A DNA stretch of 64,000 nt from Diplosphaera chodatii (lineage: Eukaryota > Chlorophyta > Trebouxiophyceae > Prasiolales > Stichococcaceae): the NCBI GenBank assembly GCA_032358165.1, contig JAALGY010000023.1:682001-746000 (forward strand). Direction: 5' to 3'. Each line of letters starts with the position of its first letter. The first letter of the stretch is position 1. Below are positions 23,588 to 36,848 of this stretch, in pieces. Both the position numbers and the translations under genes were made by a program. The notes under the pieces are model-generated. The model saw only the letters and a list, made by a program, of their open reading frames with translations. It had not been told where the DNA came from and did no database searches.

Positions 23588-24770
23588 GCCGCTGTGCCAA
23601 GTGAATACAAGCAACCCAGATCCGAGGGCTGGCGCGCTGGCTGGCTGCTGGACCTAGCAGCCCCTGATCTAGCTTTTCATTTACTTGTGCTGCCAAAACA
23701 ACAAAGCAGGCCCTGGTGTATGCAAACACCGGCGTTGAAACGAGTGAAATGTTGGTACAACCCCGCCCGGCAAAGCTCCTCGTCGCGAGGACGAACCCAC
23801 AGCTGTACTGCTGCCGGCCGCAAGATATCTCAGAGGTGCGAAGTGGATGTGGTACTGTGCCCTGTGCCCTGCCAGCTGCGCCCCGTCAACAGGAAGCTGG
23901 AGCCCTGTGCACGTGTGCAGCATCAGCAATCCCGCCCTGTGCGGCCACTCTCTGAACGTCGGAGGTCTGGACAACTGGACCATGTCGGGCGTCGGCTGAC
24001 AAGCACTCGATCTTCATTGCCATCGGTGATAGCGAACACCTGGACCACAGCATCCCAGCATCGAGCTGCGCAGCGGTAGAGCGCTGCGCCACAGCGTCGG
24101 CCTTCACTTTGACTCACACACACACACACACACTCCTGTTTTGTCATCGTCACGACACCGCGCAGTCGAGCCCAGCACACGCACTTCCTGGCTCAAGCAG
24201 GCGACAGTGCGCAGTGCGTTGGTGAGCCGTCGCAGAGGAGCTAGCGCTCGGCCTTCAGTCAGGCTCCCCGTCACAGGACCAGGTGAGGGCGCGCTTGCAG
24301 CTTTTGAAAGTTTCTGCGCGGCTGTCGAGATCGATGTTCTGCATAAGCGCTAGAACACGCCAGCCGGGGTGTGACGACGGCTCCAGACGGCCCCGCCCTT
24401 GGGGTGATTGGGCCACCTGTACAGCGTCCGCATGAAGCTACACATACGCAGGCATATGACGAGCAAGTTGATAGGTCTCAATACATTGCCACTTCCGGGT
24501 GGCCATGCTGCAGCAAAGCGTTGATAAAGAGGAAGCTGCAGTTCTTGGTCAAGCCCAGGACTGCTGCGGTGTGGCATGGTGATTTGCCTGTTGGGGGCAA
24601 GCAGAGCCTTCTGCACGCCTGCGTACCTGAACGTTCTGCTCATGTGTGATTTGCAGGTAGTTTGGCGTATGCAGTGGGCTAGCACAACCTTGCTGCGTGC
24701 TGCTTGGGCGCAGCAACAGCTGACGCAATTTGCAGTTTGGCTTGCAAACAGCATGCAAGGCTGAGCAGCC
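23588..24770. promoter_or_regulatory. Divergent spacer between RING-H2 gene and cysteine-knuckle gene
   Basis: A 1,183-base interval between two start codons pointing away from each other. It must contain both promoters and 5' UTRs, possibly with an untranslated exon of the rightward gene. No coding exon was supported. A CA microsatellite lies at 24115-24133. Confidence 0.45.
24115..24133. repeat. (CA)n microsatellite
   Basis: An uninterrupted CA dinucleotide run of 19 bases in the divergent intergenic region. Confidence 0.9.
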
Positions 24771-27700
24771 ATGAGCTTGACAGCGCACTGGTCGCACGTG
24801 TTGGGCTGCGCGGACGTTCAGCGCGCTGCACAGCACCTGCAGCTGGCACCTGTAAGGACCGCAAACGCCCCGTCAGCCGCTGCCCTCAATGGAGCGGTTG
24901 CCGGTACCGCCGCCACCGCTCAGCAGCCGCTGCAGAGCCCGCTGCAGCAGGCGCTTGCAGGCGGTCTTGCCAGCCAGCTACTACAGGCGGCTCTGGTACA
25001 GCCCACAGCCACAGCGAGTGTCGGCACCAATGGCTTCGGATACCCCCAGCCGCAGCAGCTGCTGCCCAGCGGCGCCGCTGAGGCTAAAGTCTTCAACGAG
25101 ATCATGGCGCTGCTGCCGCCGGAGACCGTGCACATGCTTGAGACGATGCGCCATCAGCAGGCTGCGCAACTGGGGCAATGGAGCGCGCCAATGGGCAGTG
25201 TCGCGGGGACAGCCTCCGCTGCACCCCAGGCGCACATCACCCAGCAGCGGCAGCAGCAGCAGCAGCAGCAGTCTGCAGGGCTGGCACACCAGCTGGACGC
25301 CTCCCATGCGCTGCTGTACAACGCGATGCTGGCCGCTGGCCGCACCCCAACCCCTGCGCACACCACACCGCTGGCTGCTGCTCAGGCCGCACTCGAGGCT
25401 GCTGCACAGGGCCTGGGTGCTCACCACCTTGTGGGCGCAGCGTCGCAAGCCGCAGCCCCAGCTGCAGCCCCGGCTGCAGTTGCCAGTTTACCGCTGGGCA
25501 TCGACCATCGCTTCCATTACCCACGCACCAGCGCTGCTGCCCCTGCTGGTGGGCGTGTCAAAGCCACCAGAAGGAGAAACGCCCCTAAGCAACGAAAAGC
25601 GAGCAGTCAAAGTGTCCACGTCATGACCGGGCCGCCTTTGCAATTTGACAAGTCGGTGCGCCGCCCACGGTCCAGAGCGCCGCTGCAGCCTGCAGACATG
25701 TCTCCCAAGGAGTCAGTGCAGGCAACCACAACAGCGCACAGACCGCAGCCCAGCCTGCAGACCAGCCCAGCCGAGGGCAGCAGGCAGGCCAGCCCAGCGG
25801 AGGCTGCCCAGCAGCCCAGCCCAGCTGAGCGGACCCAGCAGCCCAGCCAGCAGTCTGGCCTAGCGGAAATCAGCAGACCGCCTGAGGAGCAAGCTGACCC
25901 AGCGCAGGCCGTTGAGCAGCCTGGCCCATGGCACAGCCCGGCGGATGGCAGCAAGCAGCCTGAACAGGAGACCAGTCGACAGCCCATCCCAGCAGAGTGC
26001 GGCGAGCAGCCCGGGCTGCCCGTGCCGCTGCCTGTGGAGCCACACCCCACTGAGGCCTTGCCCCTGGAGCCCCCAAGGGCAGCGGCACCTGCAGAAATGC
26101 TGGTGCCGGGTGCGTCTGTCCCGCCAACGGCTCGGGGCACCGGACGCCTGAAGGCGCGCAAGTCGGCAGCCCCGCGCCGTGCTGGCGACAGCATCATGGG
26201 TGCGCTTCATCAGACTGCCAGGGAATGTGCACGACCGTTTGTTCAGGCACATTTGGGCCCCTGCACAGGGTTCATTGCACAGCAGCGAGGCCCACAGGAA
26301 GGGTGAGTGTGATGGGCAATCTGCCAAGCAAACCTGCTGGCTTGCAACTGACAGGTGGGCGCTCGGCGTCGCCCAGCAGCAGCGGGCGCTCGCATGCCAC
26401 GGTGGTGCCGCCAGCAGCAGGGGCAGGGCGGCGGGCCACACGCCCGCCCTCGCGCTATGTCTCCGTGGACGTCGGCGCTGCCAAGGTGCACTGCGGAGCC
26501 GGGCACCCTTGTTCTCAGACTCGAACTGCTGCACGTGATTTCACACAGCAGGAGATGGGTTCATGGCACGTTAAACGCAATGCATGCAGAGCGGCAACAG
26601 CCTCACTGCTTGACAGGGGCATCACTGGCAACTCTACCTTGCAGGGCTTCCTGCAGCCCCACAGAGTGGGTCCTCGCGGCTCAGCAGAGCAGGCGGCAGA
26701 GGGCGTAGCGGAGCTGGCCCACCCTGCAGCACCGCCACAGCCGAATGCATGGCAGCGCTTGGAGGAGCCACCTCGCTTCGATGTCGCTGCTGCTGCGCAG
26801 CCGCACAGGTTGCATGTCAAGGCGCTGGAGGATGAGGTGGACAGCCGCCTTAGAGCTGCCAGGCCTGCAGCGAGCGTGCAGCAGGGCTTAGTGCACGGTC
26901 CGCTGCTCCCAACGCTGCCCGGCTTCCACAGGGTGTCTGCTGGCTGCGCGTCCTCAGCCACCCCTGCACCGCAAGCGCAGCCGCAGCCGCAGCCGCAGCC
27001 ACAGCCACAGCCAGACACCCTCTTACAGCAACCAGCTGCCAGTTGTGCAGCCGGCATAGCAGCTACAGCTGTCATGGTGCAGCCGGCGGCTGGGGACACT
27101 GGTGGCGTGGCAGCAGGGGCGCCGCCCGACGGGATAGCGCACCGCAGCGGCTCTGGCCGGAGCGAGGCCTCCACTGTGCAGCCACCCCAGCAGCCAGGTC
27201 TGGAGTTGCTTATGATGGACCACTTGTCTTCTTCTGTATGTACATGCGACCGCCTCTGGTGCCCTTGTGGGTAGGGGTTTGAGCAATAGCCGGATGGAAG
27301 CTCTTCTGCAGCCATGCATCGAACCTGCAGCACTGCCCGTGCGCAGGCAACCTTGCTCCAGTCCCCGACCAGCGAAGACCTGGCCGGCCGCCAGAGCACA
27401 CTGCGCCAGCTGCCACGGCCGAGCCAGCGCAGCATGTGCCCGGCCACCCGCCTGTGGATGCTGTCACAGAGGGCACCCTGGAGCACATCGCCGGCGATGC
27501 CCCGGATGCCCTGCACCCGCTGCTGCAGAAGCGCAAGCGCCTCAGCGCCGACCTGGTGGTGGCCTTGGCCAGTATCGCAGCAGGGGTGAACACTGGGCAC
27601 CTCCGCTTGCGGGTCCGGCAGGCTGCTCCAGCTGTGCCAGCTGCAGACGACGGCAACGCTGAAGCAGATGGGGGATCGGCAGGAGGAGCCATTGCAGCCG

Positions 27701-29958
27701 AGGTGGGCAGCGAGGATGGGGCTGGCAGCGGCCAGGGTGGCGTGCCAGCGGCAGCAGCGGCTGCTGGTGTATCCGCTGCACGGGCTGGTATCGGCAGGGG
27801 GGGAGCGGTGCGAAAGCGGGGCCGCCGCAGGGTGGGGCCCTCGGCGCTGCGGCTGGCGCGGCAGGCGGCGGCGGCGGTGCGCTGGTCGAACACCGCCTCC
27901 GCTCGGGCCACCGCAGGTGTGACGACAGCTGTAACATGTGGTGGTTCATCAGGTAATGTGCTACATGTGTCTTGTAGTTGCTGTTGCAGTTGAAGATGAT
28001 GCGACGGCTGCTGCATCTGTGTGGCAGCAGCTGCGGAGAAATGCTAGAGTGGCAAAAGGACACAGATGCTGTAGTCTTGTGTGGCTCGTGCATGCTGTAC
28101 ATCAGGTATTCGTGCACACCATATGGTCGAGGATGACTGTTGGCATTTGAGACCCTGCAAGCTGGGCCACCTTGCAGGTGGTGCTGCCGCAGTGCAGCAG
28201 TCAGGCCAGGACAGTCCAGCCCTCAAGAAGCGCCGCCTGTCTGCCGACGCAAAGCTCGCCGCTTCGGGCGGCACAGCAAGCGAGCAGCTCCCCGAGGCAG
28301 AACCTCCTCAGGCGGAGGCCACTGCAGGGGGGGTGTACCACGACCTGCGGCCCATGACACGCACAGGCAGCGCCACGCCGCCGTGCCCCGCCCCACTGGC
28401 GGCGGCAGCAGACCCCGCTCAGCAACTCAGGCCGCCAGCTGCCGTGGGGAGTGCTGTTCCCCGTGCGACATGGCCCATGGACGCTGGCGCCAGGCACCGC
28501 AAGGTGTGTGGCGGCTCTGTGTGTCTCAACCCAGCAGCATGCAGATGCTGCAGTTGCTGCTGCAGAGCCACACGCGTGTTCGGGTGGTGACCATCAGCAG
28601 CGTTGCTGCTGAAGCGTGCAGACTTGCAAGACATCTTACGCGAGGTCTACCGCACGCTTGTAGGTGGTGCCTGTCGAGCAGCTGTACAGGTTGGCTGCAC
28701 CCGTCCTTCTGTTACGCGAGCGCCGCCGTAGCACCTTCCCAGGACCTGCGGCAATGTACCCTGCAATGGCCGACGCCGGTGTAGATGCAGGCGGCAAGGT
28801 TAGCTGAACATCGCAATGACATGTGTATCGTCCATATGTAGCACACTGTCCTCCCCAAGTTTCGTATTTAATCAATCAAGGAATTTCCTGTGCATCAGGT
28901 CGATTGCCCCGCCACAGCTGCCGCAGCCCGTGCAGCGCACTCGCAGGTCATCATGGTGGCTGCTGCAGTTGACAAAGCGCTATCTAAGCAGAGGGGCCCA
29001 GTGGAGCAGATTCCGCCATCAGCGTCACCAGTGGCAGCCGGGTCCGGGTCGACCCCCAAGCCGCAGCAGTCGGCAGATGATGGGAAGGAACTGCGCGTGT
29101 GCAAGCTGTGTCGTCGCAGCAAGCGGTTGCACTCCTACAGCGCTGACGATACGCAGCCGGATGGGCTGGCCACCCGCTGCAGGTCAGCATCATCTCACTC
29201 ACTGCAGCGCCGCTTGTTGCGGAGCAGGGTGCATTTCAATGGTGCTGTGTCTTAGCATCCTCGTGCACTGCAGGAAGTGTATGGAGGATGCACAGCTGGT
29301 TATGCACAACCACCATCGCTGCTCTTGCTGCACCATCATGAAACCCTTTACAGAGTTCCTGGCCAGATCAGCCCTATGCAACGTGAGAGCTGTGCACTCA
29401 AGTTGCCTTGCTTGGGATCTTTTGAGACAGTTCTTGGCACGGGTTAGGTGCTGCTTGCAAACGCTTTGGCAAATGGGTTGCAAGCATTGAGGCTCTGCAT
29501 GCCACCCTTGAGCTGCCTCCCGTCTGCTGCAGGATTGCGATGATGCCTCCGCCCCGCTGCACCACTGCGAGCAGTGCCAGGAGGCCAAGCCGGGCAGCGC
29601 CTTCCCCCAAGTCGCACCGGACTCGCCGGTGGCTTTCGTGTGCAACGCCTGCGTCGTGGCAAACGAGGGCCTCGAGGTGAGCAGATGTCAGGACCGTTGG
29701 TCTGTCCTCTGCATGAGGTGCTGCATCTCGCCTGTTGATGTCAGTCCCAGAACGCAGGTACTTCTGTGTGCACGTGCTCTGACAAGACTCCATAAACGTC
29801 CGCAGGGTCACACCATGGAGGAGTTTAAGCAGAAGACGTGTACGGGATGCGGGGAGGCCAAGTGGGTGCAGTGGTTCTGGCGCTCCCGTAGTCGCAATGG
29901 CCATGCATCCCGCTGCATTGACTGCGCCAAGGTCGCTCGAGCAGCTAGCACGAAATAG
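24771..29958 (+). CDS. Low-complexity protein with four C-terminal C-x2-C cysteine knuckles, function unknown
   Basis: Not recognised as a named family. Nine exons join in phase: 24771-26199, 26355-26485, 26645-27235, 27331-27916, 28178-28503, 28899-29182, 29274-29382, 29533-29676 and 29806-29958, giving about 1,250 residues. Residues 1-1020 are mostly Ala, Gln, Pro and Ser, with a poly-Gln run near 165, repeated SPAE units near 330-365, a QPQPQP run, and two basic patches sharing a motif (KRKRLSAD and KKRRLSAD) that could be nuclear localisation signals. From residue 1089 to the end there are four units of C-x2-C-x3-K-x4-(F/Y)-x(n)-C-x2-C: CKLC...CRKC, CSCC...CNDC, CEQC...CNAC and CTGC...CIDC. 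The pattern suggests four zinc ribbons; a nucleic-acid or protein-binding nuclear role is a guess. The start ATG and exon 4 acceptor are the least certain points. Confidence 0.72.
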
Positions 29959-30573
29959 AAGAAATGGTGTCGGTAGACGCAAACCCGTTCTCGGAGGAGC
30001 TGCATACGACTCGCAGTGCATGCGACACAGGAAGCATAACTAGCAGTAATGCCAGTGCTGGATGTACACATGCAGCGCCCAGCCTTATGTTCAATCTTTC
30101 AGTGTTCTGCTGAAAGGTGGTCGCCTGGGCTTGCTGTGTGCTGACATCGTGTCAGAGGTAACCAGGGGACCTGCTGCCTCCGTGCAAGATGCCCACGTCC
30201 TTTCATGCTCACATAGTAGGACGATCCTGGTGTAGGTACCAAGGTGCATGGATAGCCCTTACTAATCGTGTCGATAGCACCCAGATTGGCCGCCACCATT
30301 GGACAGTCTGCGTTTCCGTATAGACTGCGTTGAGGCATAAACGATAGGTAGTGTAATATACGAGCTTGGTGCTGCGCAGGCAGTACCATGCGGGAAATCC
30401 TTGTCAGTCAATTTCTGTGGTGTGCTCTGGATTGATATGTAGCAAAGCTTAAAGGTTGCAGGTTCGTCGTCCAGCGTGCAGTCTTTGCCTTGCAAGTCTA
30501 GGAGCCGTAAACTTATTACCAGCACACCGTTTGCGCACTGTTTTGTACAGTGCGAACACAACTTGCTGTTGGC
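29959..30573. other. Intergenic: promoter region of PHYLLO gene
   Basis: A 615-base interval between two rightward genes. It holds the 3' flank of the cysteine-knuckle gene and the promoter and 5' UTR of PHYLLO. It is richer in A and T than the flanking exons. No coding exon was supported. Confidence 0.5.
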
Positions 30574-33500
30574 ATGCTGTCCCGCTGTGACATGACGAGG
30601 ATGGGCCCGATGCACCACAGCTGCAGCCCGGCAACACCGACCATCAGAGCGCGACCAGCGCTTCTGGGCGTTCGTTGGACTGGCAGGCGCATAGCCGTGC
30701 GTGTGCAACTGCGGCATGAGCATCTACAGCCAGCAAACAGGCGCCCATCTCACATCACAGCTCAGCACGCACAGGTCAGTGTGCCAACAACGGCGCCGAC
30801 GGAAGCTGCAGCATCAGCAAACGCTGTGCAAGCAGCACCAGCAGGTGCAGCCGCAGGAGCAGCTGCCGATGGCCTGACTGCAGCGCCAGTGCAGGAGCCG
30901 GTAGACCTGTGCGAAGCACACACCCTTCATGTTGCGGTAGGTCTGCTGCACGGGAGGGCCATATGAGGGCCCAAAGTGCCCGTCTGACCGCACAACGGCG
31001 CTGGCAACAGCCGCATGCTCATCTGGACATTGTGCTATGCATCCCATCATCGTCAACGCTGATAGCACGGCATGGTACATGTGCAGCTCTCGATGGAGGA
31101 GGCGGTGGCAGAGCTGCAGCACATGCTGGTCGGCGCAGCGCGTCGCTATGGGCACTGCGCCAGCGGCATTGTGCGGTGGGAGGTGCCGCTGCCCCGTGGC
31201 GCGACCGCCCTCCAGTGGCTGCAGGTCAGTCGGGCTCGCGACGGGGCAGCGGGTGCCAAATTGCACCAGATGTTGCACAACAGCTCCGGTTGCTGGCTCT
31301 CGGTGTGTAGGTGACTGGCAACCATGCAGCGGCTGCACTTCCATTGTGCAACAACACGCTGCACCAGAGCTCCTGCCGCTGTGGGGGCACCTATATCATG
31401 GCGGCTGCACCCGGCCAGGTGCAGTGCAGCTGGCAGAGGGGCACCGCAATGCAATGTGCATGCTGCAGAGCCAGCAGGGGGCGACGCTGCAGCCGTCGGT
31501 GTACTTCTCGCCGCGCCGCTCCCCGGCGCCCGACACTGCCGGCGCTGCGGCCGCGGAGGCGGCGGCTGCAGGCGCGGGCGCCACCGCTGGTGCGGGAGCC
31601 GCCTGGCTGTGGACAGGCAAGGAGAAGCAGCCGCTCAATCAGAGGTGTGTGGGCTGCTGTGCCATGTGATGTGCGGCGCCGCATGCTGGGTGTGGCCTAT
31701 GCAGCACGCTGCAATGCATCCCGCCGCTGGCGACAGGCTGCAGGGAGAATGCGTGGCTCAAGTCCCTGACGCAGCATGCGGTCTGCCGCAGGGTCATGAC
31801 CCAGATGCAGCGGCTGCTCAGCCGGGACTGCCTGCGGCTGCGCGCCTTTGGCGGCGGCCGCTTCAGCACAGCGCAGGCGCCCGCCCCCGAATGGGAGGCC
31901 TTCGGCTCCTACTACTTCATGCTGCCCAGGTCTGCGCCTTTGCCGCCCTTGCCCGCTGCGCCCGACGGGCACGAGCCAGCGCAGTGTGTGCGGCTGCGGC
32001 ATCTCGTGCATGCAGCATGTAAGGGGTGCACAATGTGTGATGTGAAGTGCGGTCACACGGTGCATTGGCATGAGTACCCAGCTGGTGGTGGATCAGGATC
32101 GAGTTCCTGGAGGCCGCGGGCTGCTGCCTGCTGTCCTGCAACCTGGCGTGGGATGCCGGCGCAGCCGAGGGCGCGGGCGGCTTTCGGACGTTGGCAGCCG
32201 CTGTGGAGCACGCCGCCGCCTGCCTTGCCGCCGTGCGCCCGTCGCAGCCGCCCGCAGCGCCCGCCCTGAAGGTGGGCCCACGGTGGCGTCTGCATACACA
32301 TCTCGCATCACAACTGGGGCCCTTTGCTCGGTGCTGACGACCACAGTCGTCGCCAATCGTGTCAGCGGCCAGACGCCAGCTGTGTGCACTGTGCAGGTCC
32401 ACAGGCAGAGCGTGACCCACACGCCGGACCGGGCTGCCTGGGAGCGCACCATGGGGCCAGCGCACGCGATGCTGTCCCCGGCAGCATTGGAGCCGGGTGT
32501 GGGCGAGCTGTCGGGACACGTGGACCCCCATGCAGCGCGCCGGGAGTACATCGACAACGGGCAGGGCGGGCTCGACGAGCTGCTGGCAGCACTCGACGGT
32601 GGCTTCGAGGTGGGCTTGAGGAACATTGGCCCTGCCTAGTGTACTGTGTGTCATCCCCACAGTGAGTGCGTGTGGCCCTTGTTGTCCATGCATGCACTGG
32701 TTGTGATGGTGTGGCGCATGAGGCTTGGGTGCAAGGGTCCCTGTTCATCCGCAGGGCACAGGCAGCGCTGCAGCTGCAGAGGATTCGCCGACGGCGGGTG
32801 ACCCGCTGACCAAGGTGGTTCTGGCGCGGCGCACGGATGTGCTGTTCCACGGGGAGCTGGAGCCGCTGGCTCTGCTGGCCGCCCTACAGGTCGGTCCACA
32901 CAGTAGTGCCATCTCTGCAGGGTGACCACCGAATGCTTAGATACATAGTGATCATGGGACTGCGTGCCACATATCAACTGCAGTTTGTGTGCTGCAGGAG
33001 CGTGATCCCCGGGCATACCAGCTGGCGCTGCGCCTGCCAGGGGGCGCCACATTTGTGGCATCCACCCCGGAGCAGCTGTACGTGCGCAACGGCACCGCCG
33101 TCGCCAGCGAGGCTGTTGCTGGGACACGAGCACGTGGACCAGCAGGTGAGACTCAGCCCAGTGGTGTCGTGTGACACTGCACTTCATGTGCTTCATTGCA
33201 AGCAGTGCAGTAGCGACCTGAGGCCCGAAGTCTTGCAGCTGTTGTACACCTTGCGCCACCACAAATGTGTGCAGTTGTTGATCACGATGGCACATCATGC
33301 AGGCGATGTGGAGCAGGACTTCTGGCTGGCACTTGACCTGCTGAGGGCGCCAAAGGACCACGTCGAGTTCACGCTCGTGCGCAACTGGATCCGGCGCCAG
33401 CTGGGGGGCGTGTGCAACACCGTGTCTGTGGACCGCCCCAAAAGCGTGCTGAAACAGGTGCGTAGGAACGCTGGCATCAGCTGAACGAATGAGCAACACA

Positions 33501-36500
33501 GAACCTGCCAGTCAAGAACAGTACGGCAGCAGCAGGTCAGCAGTGGTACGCCATCTGACTGCAGGGTGGGCTGCAGCACTTGTACGGGCGGCTGTCGGGG
33601 ACGCTCAAGGCGGGCGCGACCGATGCTGAGCTTCTGGTGAGTCGTTTTCTCGCGCTTCCCTTGCTGGTTCCAGGCACCTTCAGGTTCCACTTACAGCCAA
33701 CAGCGTGGCCCGAAGCTGACTTGTAGTTGGCTCAGTGCGAGAATCGCTTCATGGACTGGGCGCTACGGATGCCTGCACCCTCAAGTGACCCTCCCATGCA
33801 GGCGGCGCTGCACCCCACGCCGGCGGTGTGCGGCCAGCCGCGCGAGGCGGCAGCGGAGGTGCTGGGGCAGCAAGAGGCCTTTGACCGCGGTTTCTATGCG
33901 GGGCCCTTCGGCTGGGTCAGCGCCGGCGGCGCTGAGTTTGCGGTCGCAATCCGTTCCGCGCTGGTGCACCCGCCAGACTTGCTGCCTGCGGGAAGCGCAG
34001 GATTGCAGCATCAGGTGCAGCATGACAGCTTGATGGCGCAGGGCCTTGCATCAGCAGCCACGGCAGGGGCCACAGCTCCCGCAATTTCGAACGGCCACAG
34101 CTCTGGAGACAGGCTGGCAGCAAGCCTAGTGCCCCACCATGCTGGGACAGCAGCACAGCAGCAGCAGCAGCGGCGCATTTCGCTGTATGCGGGCGTTGGC
34201 ATCGTTGATGGCTCGCGCCCCGAGTCGGAGTGGGCCGAGCTGCAGCTCAAGGTGATGGCCATCACACATGTCCTGTGTTGCCACCTGTGCCATTGCACAG
34301 CACTACTGCAGTGAAGCATCTGCTTCCATCACCCAGCAGCTTGCTCCTGTGACCATGGCCCGTGTGGCGCTGCAAGATGAGCTTCGCATCCACATGTTGC
34401 AGGTGCGGCAGTATGACCTGCTGCTGGCGGCGCCTGCGGCGCTGGCGGCTGCGCCCAACATCAATGCCCTGGCTGCCCGCCTGGCAGTCGAGGAGCTGTG
34501 CCGTCTGGGGGCGTCCACCTTTGCCATCGCGCCAGGTGGGATGCAGCAGCTCTGGCAGTGCTGTGTCGATACAGGGCGTGCTGCTCACTTACCACTCATG
34601 TGTAGCAGGCAACTTGGCAGCCCCTGTGCTGTAGTCTGGCAACACTGGGCGGCGCAGCCTGCAGGGCGCTCTGTCTACGGCATCCGTATGCTGTCCCGTG
34701 CTGATGCTGTGGGCGGCTGGTGCAGGCTCGCGCTCGTCGCCACTGGCGCTGGCGGCGGCGCAGCACCCCCGCGCCCAGGTCACCTGCTGCATCGACGAGC
34801 GCTCGCTGGCCTTCTGGGCCCTCGGCTTCGGGCGGGCCAGCGGGTGCGCAGCTCTTTCTCTGCGCCCATCTCATGCTTGCTGCAGCACTGCATCTGGCAT
34901 GACTATTCAGAGGAGTGATACTTGTGTACCTCTGCACTGGTCATCCAGCTGGTGGCTGCAGTGTGTGCTGCGTGCCGAAGGCTGTTTGCGCTGCTTCCAG
35001 GGTGCCAGCGGTGGTGATCACCAGCAGCGGCACGGCGGTCGCCAACCTGCTGCCAGCGGTGGTGGAGGCCAGCCAGGCGGGCGTGCCGCTGCTGCTGCTG
35101 ACGGCGGACCGGCCGGGGGAACTGCACAACTGCGGCGCCAACCAGACCATCGACCAGGTGGGTACGAGTGAACTAGTACATTGCCTGGAAAGCTTTGTCG
35201 CGGTGAACCCTGATCACTGCGATGCCAGCTGCGTCTGCTGTGGACATGCCTGGTGGGCTTCCATGTGTGCTGCGGTGTTCCAGGCTGGCAAATGGCGGTC
35301 ATATACCTAGTGAGCATGCGCTGTGCAGTCAGCATCACTGTGCCACTGCACGCCCTGCGCAGGTGAAGATCTTTGGCGGCTACACCCGGTTTGCAGCGGA
35401 CCTGGCGCCGCCTACTGGCGATGCGCCGGCCCGTGTGCTGCTGACGACCCTTGATGCTGCGGTTGGCGCGGCCACAGATCCGGCTTCCCCTGGCCCAGCG
35501 CATGTCAACTGTCAGTTCCGGGAGCCGTTGGGGCCGGCAGTGGTGCCCTGGTCGCAGGGAGCCCTGCAGGTGGGCCATTGTTTCTGACAACTGTGCTGAC
35601 TGCAATACGATTGACTATTTGTAGCTTTGCGCTGGCTGCCCATCTGTGCGTCGTTGGCTACAGCTCGGTGTGACGAGCCTGATGACCTATCGCAGGGATT
35701 GGAACGCTGGGAGGCAGCAGTAGTGCCTTTCACGCAGTACATGCACCCAGCAGCAGCAATGCAGGCGCCAGCGCCGCAGCTGAACGGCAGTCTTGCACCA
35801 GTTCTGGCTGACCTGTGCGCAGCACGCAGGTACAGAATGTGCACGACCTCATGTGCAACGTGTATCATTCTGCTTCCGCGGTCAAACTTTCACGCTTGAT
35901 TCGTGGTTGAGGGTTGAAGCATGTGTCCACAGGGGCCTACTGGTCGTTGGCGAGCTTCAGAGTTCGCAGCAGGCAGCAGCGGCGGCACGCATTGCCGCCG
36001 CTCTGGGCTGGCCCATCGTTGCTGATGTGCTGTCTGGTGGGCATGCGCGGCACTGCCCCCTGTATTTGTGGACGTACATCCTGCAGCAAACGAAAACATC
36101 ACGACGTACTTGCACGGTTTGCCATGCGCAGGGCTGCGATTTGGCCGTGTGGGTCCAGGTGACCATCGAGGCTCTGAGCCATCGCCGGTCATCTCCCACA
36201 TGGACCACATCTTGCTGCTGGACCAGGTGTGCTGCAGGTTGCCAGCACACACTGCTGCTCCTGTGACGTGCTGTCTGCACTGGCACGCATGCCCTTGTTG
36301 TGAATGTGGTGTGACGTGCAGCTGAATGTCATGCAGGAGGCAGAGTGGGCGCCACTTGCGCCAGACGTCATCCTGCAGCTTGGAGGCCACCTGACGTCCA
36401 AGCGTCTGAGCCAATTCCTTGACTGGGCTGCGCTGGGCAGCGACGACAGGTGATCAGCAGGACTGCCGAGAAACTGCAGGCATGGCCGTCCCGACGGGTG

Positions 36501-36805
36501 GGCCTCACACAATGCACGCTCCGGAACTGCGCAGCGGTGACCAGGCTGAAGGCAAGTGCTAATGCCGGCGCCGAGAAGCCAGCAGCGTGACTCACCGTCA
36601 TATCCGCATGCAAACATGCAGGTCGCCAGCGCGGTGGGTGTATGCGGGTGCGGGCACCCTGCGGCATGACCCCTCACACCTGCTGACGCACCGGCTGGCG
36701 GTCCCGCTGGCAGCGGTGGCAGCCGCGCTTGAGAGCGACAGCCGAAGCGGCCAGGCGTACACTGGTTCGGACGGTAGCATTGGCAGCACCGCAGGTGCAC
36801 ACCAC

Positions 36806-36848
<43 letters not shown>

